Positions 32,037 through 41,424 of a stretch of DNA of 64,000 bases are shown here, piece after piece; positions within the stretch are counted from its first letter, which is position 1, and every line of letters starts with the position of its first letter. The translations under genes and the position numbers were made by a program. The DNA comes from Marchantia polymorpha subsp. ruderalis (Eukaryota > Streptophyta > Marchantiopsida > Marchantiales > Marchantiaceae), in assembly GCA_037833965.1 (NCBI GenBank), contig AP031356.1:3928501-3992500 (forward strand), given 5' to 3'. The notes beneath the pieces are model-generated. The model worked only from the letters and a program-made list of their open reading frames with translations. It was not told where the DNA came from and ran no database searches.

Positions 32037-34676
32037 TGTGGTACCCCACTTTTGGCAATTTTGAGGAAATTAAAACATTTTTTGAAAAATTGTACCCTGG
32101 CAGCATTGTAAATAGCCTTCGGTACATCAAAACAGAGTGAATCCGGAAGATCGCGGGGATTCTCGAGGGATCTTGTAGAATCTGGGATTTGGGGTGCAGC
32201 AGTAAGGACAGGCACCACCCTCCCTGCGAGCTCTGCAGTTAGGACCCCTACGACGCAAGGCGCAAAACCCGCCTTCGGAGGTTGCGTCCGCGGCTGTAGG
32301 GAAACCCTCCATAATTAGGTCAACCCTCGGGCGCCTTGACCAAGTTAGGGTCCCGTTGGAAAGAGCTCGACGCACTGATTCCAACGAGTCCAAGAACGCT
32401 TGGAACGGATGAGGACTTAGGGAGTTATCACTACTGGAAGAAACGGAGGCGGTCGCCTACGGCGGAAGGAGTTCGCCACCGGCGCGAATTCCGCCTACGC
32501 GGAAGGGGGAATCAAGTTTTGTCCTATGCGCGGACGAAGGCGTTCGCCTGTGCACAGGCGAAGTAGGGTTAGGGGGGGCGCGAAGTCCGCCTACGCACAG
32601 GCGCTCGCCTGTGCACAGGCGCTTCGGCGTCGGCGGAAAATCCGCCTTGGGCCCTAGAAATGCGCCTTGTGAGGTAGAAAGTGTACGGCGCCTTCCGCGC
32701 CAGCGCAGCGCCGCGTACGGCGGAAGAGCCGCCAGAGTAATCAAATCGGTACGGACCATGCGGACGGGACGGGTGGATGCGCTCTTGGACGGACGGAATT
32801 GCGGCGGCGGAAGCGGCGACGAAGAGACAAGGAATGGACAGACTGGACGGAGACGGCTGACCACGGTCAACGCCTTCCGCGCCAGCGCAGCGCCGCGCAC
32901 GGAATTCGCCTGCGCACAGGCGAACGCCTGTGCACAGGAGGATGTTCAAGTTCCGTGCCGGCGGAGCATCCGCCGAGGCTTCTGCCTGCGCACAGGCAGG
33001 AGTTGAATTTTTGTCCGACATGCGGACACACGCGTCAAGGCAGAGGGGGATTGGCCGAGGGGCGGTACGAACAAGTGTACCGCGCAAGGCGGAAAACTCG
33101 CCTTCGGCGCTACGCCCCCATGTCCGCGGGGTAATACGCTCGCGGAGTTCAAATCCGCCAATTCGAGCGTGAGAGTTTAATCGACGACGGCGGAGCGTGA
33201 AGCCGCGCGTGAGAGCGAAGACCGTTCCAGCGTACAGCCGGCGCGGCCATCAAGTGAGACGTTCTTCACGAGCAAGAGCCGACCATGACCTTCGACCGGG
33301 CGGCGGAGAACGTCCCATTCTTGAATTCGCGATTCCAATCTCTTGTGCGCGCTGCGCGCATCCATCTGCTGGCTGCTGAACATTCTCGACGTCGCCGCAC
33401 AGGAGATTTCTTGTTGATTGAAGGAGAAGTGAATGCGCGTGATTTGGAATTGAGGGCGATTAGAGTTTGCCGAGAGAGAAAGAAGCCCGGGCGGTGCGGA
33501 AGTAGAATGAGCGGGCGAGCGAACCCCAGGAACGCAATGACGAGACCGAGCCGATTGCGGATGGTGCCACTTCGCCTACCACAGAACGGGCTGCGCGCTT
33601 TCGAGGAGCGCTTAATAGCAAGAAAGCTTGATTTCTTGCTATGGGGATGGAACTACATCTGTGCGAATATGGTGCGCGAGTGGCTAGAGCCACAGGGACC
33701 ACCCTCGCGCGGATTGCGTCCGCATGTTGATCGGTGGACAGTCCAAGATTGGGCGCAGGCGTTGGGAAGATGTGCTGGCATGCCAGGGCATCTCCTTTTC
33801 GACAGTGAGAGCATCAAGGTGACCAAGCAGGAAGAGGCGCAATTTGTGGAGCTGTTCAAGACCGGGAGGTCTACCAAGAATGGGTACAGGACCCGTGATT
33901 ACAAGGATCGATTTCGCCGGACTTTGTCCGCGGCGCTGATGCAATTACTGCAGCCGCACCGCGCCTGCTACATCACATTGTGGCAGGTTTCTTTTGTGGA
34001 GTGCGTCATCGAGGGAACTCCAATTCACTGGGCGAGCATCCTGCACAGGGTGATGCGACAGCACGCGTTTGAGGAGAAGGGGGGAACTCTAAACCATCTT
34101 TCTCCTTTCCTCATCAATTTTTATCGACAGCGGAATTGTTTGACAGCGGCGGAGCTGGAACATTTTCCGCCATTGTCCATCGACCATCCCGGGAAGTATA
34201 TGCGGGAGAATGAGGTCGACACTGATGCAGAGGAGTCACCGACTTCTACCCCATCAAGACGGAGGGACGAAGGGAGACACACTCCTGCAGCACGAGTGCC
34301 GCGGAAGCGGCGATGGAGGGAAGAGTCTGAAGAGGAGCAGCATCAAGAACCCTCTGCTCCCATTCGACCGCGGCCGCTGTGCGAGCCATACAGCCGGCCG
34401 AAGCAGAAGGCACGCAGACTGGTGTTACCAGCCGACAGTGCGGACACGGCGACGATTGCGACGGAGCAAGGAAGTGCGTCGCCAGAGAGGCATGAGGAAG
34501 CGCGGACGACCGCAGGAGCGACGGGCCACGCTGCAACCTTGACGGGAGAGAGGCCGCCTACGGGCCAAGGGCCTCCGGAGTTACCACGTGCGATGCGGAC
34601 AGATGTTCCGTTTGCGCACAGACGAGCCTCCGCGGACGGACGAGCCTCCGCGGACCGGCGAACACAAGTGGACGTG
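32037..34676 (+). repeat. Element 1 3' LTR, left part
   Basis: It matches 20876-23517 of the 5' LTR at a constant offset of 11161 bp, then breaks off at acgtg where element 2 begins. The rest of this LTR resumes at 48137. Confidence 0.92.
33285..34676 (+). pseudogene. U3-encoded ORF in element 1 3' LTR, first 464 codons (split by element 2)
   Basis: It starts at ATG 33285 and is open up to the insertion point. The frame picks up in the same phase at 48137 and runs to 49852 (571 codons), so before the insertion this LTR held an uninterrupted frame of about 1035 codons. This half holds the basic N-terminus, the globular region with paired Trp/Arg-rich motifs, and the start of the Pro/Arg-rich linker. 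It is nearly identical to the 5' LTR copy. The recorded split is due only to element 2. Confidence 0.75.
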
Positions 34677-37600
34677 TGTGGTACCCCACTTTTGGCAATT
34701 TTGAGAAAATTAAAACATTTTTTGGAAAAATTGTACCCTGGCAGCATTGTAAATTGCCTTCGGTACATCAAAACAGAGTGAATCCGGAAGATCGCGGGGA
34801 TTCTCGAGGGATCTTGTAGAATCTGGGATTTGGGGTGCCGCAGCAAGCACAGGCACCACCCTCCCTGCGAGCTCCGCAGTTAGGATCTCTACGGCGCAAG
34901 GCGCAAAACCCGCCTTCGGAGGTTGCGTCCGCGGCTGTAGGGAAACCCCCGTAATTAGGTAAACCCTCGGGCGCCTTGACCAAGTTAGGGTCCGGTTGGA
35001 AAGAGCTCGACGCGCTGATTCTAACGAGCCCAAGAGCGCTTGGAACGGACGAGGACTTAGGGAGTTATCGCTACTGGAAGAAACGGAGGCGGTCGCCCAC
35101 GGCGGAAGGAGTTCGCCACCGGCGCGAATTCCGCCTACGCGGAAGGGGGAATCAAGTTTTGTCCTATGCGCGGACGAAGGCGTTCGCCTGTGCACAGGCG
35201 AAGTAGGGTTAGGGGGGGCGCGAAGTCCGCCTACGCACAGGCGTTCGCCCGCGCACAGGCACTTCGGCGTCGGCGGGAAATCCGCCTTGGGCCCTAGAAA
35301 TGCGCCTTGTGAGGTAGAAAGTGTACGGCGCCTTCCGCGCCAGCGCAGCGCAGCGTACGTCGGAAGAGCCGCCAGAGTAATCCAATAGGTACGGACCGTG
35401 CGGACGGCACGGGTGGATGCGCTCTTGGACGGACGGAGTTGCGGCGGCGGAAGCGCCGACGGAGAGACAAGGAACGGACAGACTGGACGGAGACGGCTGA
35501 CCACGGTCAACGCCTTCCGCGCCAGCGCAGCGCCGCGGACGAAATTCGCCTGCGCACAGGCGAACGCCTGTGCACAGGAGAATGTTCAAGTTCCGCACCG
35601 GCGGAGGATCCGCCGAGGCCCCTGCCTGCGCACAGGCAGGAGTTGAATTTTTGTCCGACATGCGGACGCACGCGTCAAGGCAGAAGGAGATTGGCCGAAG
35701 GGCGGTACGAACAAGTGTACCGCGCAAGGCGGAAAACTCGCCTTCGGCGCTACGCCCCCATGTCCGCAGGGTGACACGCTCGCGGAGTTCAAATCCGCCA
35801 ATTCGAGCGTGAGAGTTTAATCGACGACGGCGGAGCGTGAAGCCGCGCGTGAGAGCGAAGACCGTTCCAGCGTACAGCCGGCGCGGCCATCAAGTGAGAC
35901 GTTCTTCACGACCAAGAGACGACCATGACCTTCGACCGGGCGGCGGAGAGCGTCCCATTCTTGAATTCGCGATTCCAATCTCTTGTGCGCGCTGCGCGCA
36001 TCCATCTGCTGGCTGCGGACCATTCTCGTCGTCGTCGCACAGGAGATTTCTTGTTGATAGAGGGAGAAGTGAGTGCGCGTGATTTGGAATTGAGAGCGAT
36101 TAGAGTTTGCCGAGAGAGAAAGAAACGCGGACAGTGCGGAAGTAGAATGAGCGGGCGAGCGAACCCCAGGAACGCAATGACGAGACCGAGCAGATTGCGG
36201 ATGGTGCCACTTCGCCTGCCGCAGAACGGGCTGCGCGCTTTCGAGGAGCGCTTAATAGCAAGAAAGCTCGATTTCTTGCTATGGGGATGGAATTACATCT
36301 GCGCGAATATGGTGCGCGAGTGGCTAGAGCCACAGGGACCACCCTCGCGCGGATTGCGTCCGCATGTTGACCGGTGGACAGTCCAAGATTGGGCGCAGGC
36401 GTTGGGAAGATGTGCTGGCATGCCAGGGCATCTCCTTTTCGACAGCGAGAGCATCAAGGTGACCAAGCAAGAAGAGGACGTGCAGCCCCACTCGGGGCAG
36501 TCGCCAACGCAATCAATGGCGACTGAAATTCTCCACTCGGATGATGACGACGGAGGCTCCACGGAAGAAATGTCAGGAGCAGAAGACACCGAGGAGGAGG
36601 AGGAGGAAATTGTTGGAGCGCCGGCGGCGGCGCTCTCTGAGCAGGTGATTCCGTTGCTGCGGTACTTGGATCGCAAGGTCGATAAATACGCCGACCCACT
36701 CCAGCCGGGATCTTACATCGAGTTAGTGCGCAGGAGGACTCGCACTAAAGTCCACACCAGCAAGCTATTAGCTAGAGTGGACCAGGAGTTGAGGGACTTG
36801 AAGGAGAAGCATGAGTGCTTGTGGGGACAGTACAAGCTTAATCAGAAATTCTACAAGCACTCCGAGAAGATGAAGGATGAGAAACTGGGCGAGCTCACCA
36901 AGGAGCAGGTGAAGGTCAAGGAGGCACTCAACTCTGAGCAGGCCCAGAATCGGATTTTGTCAGAGGAGCTCGTGCGACAGACGCGGTTGTTGGAACAATG
37001 TCAGCTCGCACGGCAGGCGGATGAAGAATTAATCCGCAGGTTACAGTCAGAGTGTGGCGAATTGAGGGCGCAACGTGCTGAAGCCGAATCGCAATTAGTG
37101 ACCATTGAAGAGGATCGCAGGAAGGAGGCGGATCGCACGAAGGTGGAGACGGCGAGGCGAGTCGCCCACTGTCTCAAGGGCTACGCCCACTGGGAAGTGA
37201 AGGCGCAGGAGAAACTCACACTGCGTGAGTTTGAATTGCGCGCAGCCGGGTTGTTGTCAGGCGACAGTAGGAGTCGGCGGAAGGTAGCGAAGAAGCTCGA
37301 GGCCTTTCTGTCGAAGGCACAGGATACCATGTCCGCCATCGAGGGGGAGGTGTCCGCGGCGTTGCAGCGGTTGGGACTGCGCAGTCGAGCGGAAGAGTGG
37401 CAGGGTAGGGAGTTAGTGCGCGGCAGTCGGCCGCGCAGGAGACGTAGTACAGGTTCCGCGGAGTGTAGTGTAGCGTGGTTCCGTGCAGGCGTGTAGCGTA
37501 GTGCAGTGTAGTGCTAGTTAGGATTTAGAAGGTATAAAATAGTTCCAGGCGTTTTGCCTGGGGTTCTTTCCCATCAGAAGTGCAGATCAGGAACCCATTT

Positions 37601-38505
37601 CCTTTGCGTGTTTGTGTCCTTGAGTTCTGTCACCACGCACGAGGAGTTACAACTTAGCGTTCCGCATTTTGTAGCTGAAGGCCTTCGGCCGAATGTTCAG
37701 AGCTAGTACATTGGTTAGAGACTTGAGTAGTTCGGATCTGCACCTGCGGGTGACTGCCGATGCTCAGAGCCAGTGACTAGTTAGATACTTGAACAGTTTC
37801 GCCCCTACACCTTCGAGTGTTTCTTTCTGATTGTACTCCTTGGGATTTTTCCCCTGAATGCCAAAGTGAAGTTTTGCTACTTCGTGTAAGCCTTGGTTGT
37901 AAATTCAGGTTACGCTGCAGCAGGTGCCTTGAGGGTAACCCCTGTAGTATTTCTGGGAATGACAAGTGCCTGAGAATTCAAACTCTTCAATAGACTGTTG
38001 TTGTGTTACTGGAACGTTTCACAGTGAGTCCTTCAGTGTGGACCTGTGTTCTCTGCGCGTTTTGTGAGTTGAGAGTGTTGTTCACCGCGTCTGAGTGACT
38101 TCGATCCGAAGTAGGTAGTCCAAACCGGGTTTCCTACACTAGCAGCAAGCTAGTGGAAGCGTTGTAAAAGCCGGAGTTGGAAGTCACTGCCCGCAGCTTT
38201 GCCGAGTGTGCTCGTGAGAGACTTTCCCCCTGAAATCTTGAAGTAGAGGTCCTAACGGATCTCTGGGTTGTGTTTCTGTAGTTTCAGGTGTGTGTGTGTG
38301 TGTGTGTTACGCTGCACTGTGCGACCTCCGAGTGCGCTCCGAGTGGACACTTGCAGTATTTCTGGGAGTGACAGTCGCCTGAGAATTCAAACTCCTCAAT
38401 AGTCTGTTAAAACGTGACACTTTTTACCCTGTGTGTTCCTCTGTCCCTGTGGGTTCGACCTTTCTACCACTATATTGCAGTTTTAGCCTTTAGTGGGTTA
38501 TTACA
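34677..38505 (+). repeat. Element 2 5' LTR (3829 bp)
   Basis: It has TGTGGTACC...TTATTACA ends, the U3 frame at 35925-37496, and a TATA box at 37533 followed by the CCAGGC/GCCTGG hairpin. Relative to element 1 it lacks about 1535 bp between a point near 36477 and the acidic-segment coding region. Confidence 0.92.
35925..37496 (+). CDS. U3-encoded ORF in element 2 5' LTR (523 aa)
   Basis: Complete frame from ATG 35925. Residues 1-184 match the N-terminal half of the longer element 1 protein (RPHVDRWTVQDWAQALGRCA and so on). An abrupt in-frame junction (KVTKQEE|DVQPHSGQ) then removes about 512 residues: the second half of the globular region and the whole Pro/Arg-rich linker. After it come an acidic patch (DDDDGG, EEEEEE) and a coiled coil of roughly 180 residues (residues about 270-455, many Glu/Lys/Gln/Leu heptads), ending FRAGV. 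There is no membrane segment, signal peptide, zinc knuckle or known enzyme motif. The function is unknown; a structural or RNA-binding accessory role is only a guess. It lies upstream of the LTR TATA box, so in genomic RNA it would be supplied by the 3' LTR copy. Confidence 0.72.
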   Translation: MTFDRAAESVPFLNSRFQSLVRAARIHLLAADHSRRRRTGDFLLIEGEVSARDLELRAIRVCRERKKRGQCGSRMSGRANPRNAMTRPSRLRMVPLRLPQNGLRAFEERLIARKLDFLLWGWNYICANMVREWLEPQGPPSRGLRPHVDRWTVQDWAQALGRCAGMPGHLLFDSESIKVTKQEEDVQPHSGQSPTQSMATEILHSDDDDGGSTEEMSGAEDTEEEEEEIVGAPAAALSEQVIPLLRYLDRKVDKYADPLQPGSYIELVRRRTRTKVHTSKLLARVDQELRDLKEKHECLWGQYKLNQKFYKHSEKMKDEKLGELTKEQVKVKEALNSEQAQNRILSEELVRQTRLLEQCQLARQADEELIRRLQSECGELRAQRAEAESQLVTIEEDRRKEADRTKVETARRVAHCLKGYAHWEVKAQEKLTLREFELRAAGLLSGDSRSRRKVAKKLEAFLSKAQDTMSAIEGEVSAALQRLGLRSRAEEWQGRELVRGSRPRRRRSTGSAECSVAWFRAGV

Positions 38506-38528
38506 TAAGAAGCCGACAACTTCTTTAT

Positions 38529-38546
38529 TGGCGCCGCTGCCGGGGA
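38529..38546 (+). other. Primer binding site of element 2
   Basis: TGGCGCCGCTGCCGGGGA, the same 18 bases as element 1, here 23 nt after the LTR end. Confidence 0.75.
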
Positions 38547-38592
38547 CAGTTGCGTCAACACCGGGGTTTTTACGAGCAGCCATGCTCGGTGA

Positions 38593-41424
38593 ATGTCGAC
38601 TGGGGCTGGCGGGAGCAATCTAAGTGCTAGGGCTGTCCGCAAGTTCCGACGAGATTCAGAGAAGGCCGTGGAAGAGACACGGCGTCAAAACAAGAAAACA
38701 CCAAGAAGAGTACCTAAGCCTAGTTCGGCCGACATCCTTGGGGAACCTACCCCCGGCGACTCGGAACCAAACTTGGTGCTTACAGTTCTACTAGATATTC
38801 CTTGCACGGACCCGCCTAGTGAAGTAGAACCGACCGCCCGAGGACCGTCGACAGACACACTGATGGCGGACGGACAAGCCAATGTGCGGCTACCTCAGCC
38901 GATTACTAAACATTCCTACCCGAAGTACAAAGGGAGTGGGGATGACGACGATGCAGATTCATACATCAAGTTATTCGAGTCGGTGTCTATTGCCAATCGC
39001 GAGATCGCAGACGACGACCGACTAAGGATCTTTCCAAGCCTTCTGCGGAAGAAAGCGAGGAGTTGGTATAATCACGAGAGCATCGATCCGACTGGGTTGA
39101 CAACATGGGCCCAGCTGAAGGAGAAGTTCCTTCGTCGCTTTCGCGAGCTCGGCTACGACAGCCGGGTTTTGACGAAGTTACGTAATTTGCAGCGAGAGAA
39201 GAAGGAGAGTCTGCGTGACTACACTGAGAGATTTCTGGACCTCCTCGACAGAATACCGAAAACAGGACCAGGGTCCCCTTTCTCGGTACAACAAGCTGTG
39301 GATTGGTACGTGACCGGTTTAACTCGGGAGATGGAGACTTTTTGCCGACGCAGCAAGTGCGACACTATTGAGGATGTGATTGCATCGGCAGAAGCCTTCG
39401 AAACTTCCACTCTCAACCGAAGAGGGAGAGAGAGACGGGAGTCGAAGGAGCGCAAACCGAAAGGAGGGCGAAGACGGCGTAGAGGTACAACTCCGTCATC
39501 GGAGGAATCGTCTTCGGACGAGAATCGTTCTTCATCCGAAGAAGAGGAAACCTCATCGTCGGAGGAGGAGAAGAAGAGGAAGAAGCATGGGTCAGCAAAG
39601 AAAAAGGGCATCCGACGAGTGACTACGGACAGAGCGCCGGGAGATATAGCTTCGAAGATGGAGACCCTGGTGAAGGACTTCGCCGATCTCAAGGTTCAAG
39701 TGGTAGGCGGGCATGATCGCAGAAAATCACCCGGGAGAGTGCGAGCGAACTTATGGTGTACTACGTGCGGGGCGGTGGGACATGCAAACACCGAGTGCCT
39801 TACCACCCGGCCGTCATATCCAGTCAACGCAGTAGAGTGGGCGCAACCGTACTATGGAGAGCACCCTCAGTACTATGGAGAGGCTAGCGAAGAGACAGCC
39901 TACGCCGTCCAGTCGGTGCCTACCCCTCCTGCAGTTTCAGCAATGCAAGTCCCACGATATATTCCGGTGGATCGGGCCACTACGGTACCTGTGAGGCGGA
40001 GAGCACCTCCAGGGACGTTTGACCCACCGCCACCGCGAGCTTGTTATAATTGCGGGGAAGTTGGGCACTTCTCACCGCAGTGTCCCCATCCAAAAAGGCG
40101 AAACGATTATGCTCCGACATGTAGTAATTGCAAGAAGGTCGGGCACACTGCGCCAGAGTGTGATCAGCCACCAGTCCCTCGGCCAGTGGTACGATTTGTG
40201 AACACTCCTGCCAAGGAGGACGTGCAAGTTAACCAGGTCGAAGTAGGTTCAGACGGGGATGGCGAAGACGAAGAATGGCCGGCTGAAGAGGTTATGTGCG
40301 CACGGGTCGAAACTCGTAGCTCCAAGAAATCCAAGGAGCAAGAGCGTGACACTCGCAAGCACGAACGGAGAACCGCCGACCGGACGGGAAAAGGAAAGGA
40401 GAAGACATCCAGCAAGTCCGACTCGCGACCTGCTCGGAAGTCTTCGGCTACGCGGGAGGCACCAGCAGTGCGCCCCCAGACAGCAGTCGAGGACGAGCCA
40501 GTGCGCCTACTGAAACGGGACTATGCTCCGGATATCCGCAACGAGGTAACCAACCTGTTGAAGGAAGCGATCCGCACGCGAAAGGACCCACCGCGGCCAG
40601 ACTTGACATCCTCCCTTGGGGCGAAGTTGGCAGCCACCGTGGAACCTCGCAGAGCGTCGCCGACCCCGGCGACCCAACGCGCCCACTATGACTTGGTTGA
40701 AGATCTCGGGAGTCGAAAAGTGAACATTACGTTCAAGCAGCTCTTGGAGGACAATAAGACGTATCGGAGAATGTTGATGCTTTCGCTACGGCATCCGCGG
40801 AAGCCGCGCGCATCCACATCCTCTCAAGTATATCAAGTGGAGAGCGAAGACCAAGGGCCACCCGAGATCGATGTGGAGATAGCAGGATGTTGTGTACGCA
40901 GAGTGCCAATCGACTCTGGATCAGGAGTCAACATAATGACGGAGGATACAGCGAGAGCCTTGGGGTTCAGTCAATACGAACCCTCGAAGCGTGTGTTGAG
41001 ATTAGCGGATCAGACGCGGAGAATGCCTGCAGGTATGCTGCGCAATGTCAAGACAACCATCGGGGGTGCGGACTTTCGGTTGACGTATATCATCCTTCAG
41101 CCGATGATGAAGCAGGGCTATGACGTTCTGCTCGGGCGACCATGGCTATATGGTGCACAAGTCAGATGTGATTGGCGAAGACATCGCCTTAAGTTTCCTC
41201 ACCCTTCGGAACCGACCAAAACCATTACGGTGCCCTGGAATAGGGTCAGGCACGAAGGAGAGACCCCATCGACAAGTGCAGGTTACACATCGGGCGAGGA
41301 CAGTGAGTCGACCGCGCGATCGGATTCCAGTGGTACCGAATCCGATTACTTCGTAGGATTCGTTGCCTGCTGTTCGGTGGAAGAAGAAGAAGAGACGGAA
41401 GCTATTCAGCCGGAAGACGAATAG
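38593..41424 (+). CDS. gag-pro: Element 2 gag-protease (943 aa), ending TAG CAA TTA
   Basis: ATG 38593 opens a 943-codon frame with the same domain order as element 1: gag core (about 130-240), Arg/Ser/Glu-rich stretch, three CCHC knuckles, then aspartic protease (IDSGSGVNIM, LLGRPWL) and an acidic tail. A 13-codon upstream frame starting at ATG 38582 overlaps the start and is kept in both elements. The stop TAG (41422-41424) is followed by CAATTA, matching the CARYYA consensus that makes tobamovirus UAG codons leaky. The reading frame stays open for 946 more codons, so about 1890 residues of Gag-Pro-Pol could be made by occasional readthrough. Confidence 0.92.
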   Translation: MSTGAGGSNLSARAVRKFRRDSEKAVEETRRQNKKTPRRVPKPSSADILGEPTPGDSEPNLVLTVLLDIPCTDPPSEVEPTARGPSTDTLMADGQANVRLPQPITKHSYPKYKGSGDDDDADSYIKLFESVSIANREIADDDRLRIFPSLLRKKARSWYNHESIDPTGLTTWAQLKEKFLRRFRELGYDSRVLTKLRNLQREKKESLRDYTERFLDLLDRIPKTGPGSPFSVQQAVDWYVTGLTREMETFCRRSKCDTIEDVIASAEAFETSTLNRRGRERRESKERKPKGGRRRRRGTTPSSEESSSDENRSSSEEEETSSSEEEKKRKKHGSAKKKGIRRVTTDRAPGDIASKMETLVKDFADLKVQVVGGHDRRKSPGRVRANLWCTTCGAVGHANTECLTTRPSYPVNAVEWAQPYYGEHPQYYGEASEETAYAVQSVPTPPAVSAMQVPRYIPVDRATTVPVRRRAPPGTFDPPPPRACYNCGEVGHFSPQCPHPKRRNDYAPTCSNCKKVGHTAPECDQPPVPRPVVRFVNTPAKEDVQVNQVEVGSDGDGEDEEWPAEEVMCARVETRSSKKSKEQERDTRKHERRTADRTGKGKEKTSSKSDSRPARKSSATREAPAVRPQTAVEDEPVRLLKRDYAPDIRNEVTNLLKEAIRTRKDPPRPDLTSSLGAKLAATVEPRRASPTPATQRAHYDLVEDLGSRKVNITFKQLLEDNKTYRRMLMLSLRHPRKPRASTSSQVYQVESEDQGPPEIDVEIAGCCVRRVPIDSGSGVNIMTEDTARALGFSQYEPSKRVLRLADQTRRMPAGMLRNVKTTIGGADFRLTYIILQPMMKQGYDVLLGRPWLYGAQVRCDWRRHRLKFPHPSEPTKTITVPWNRVRHEGETPSTSAGYTSGEDSESTARSDSSGTESDYFVGFVACCSVEEEEETEAIQPEDE

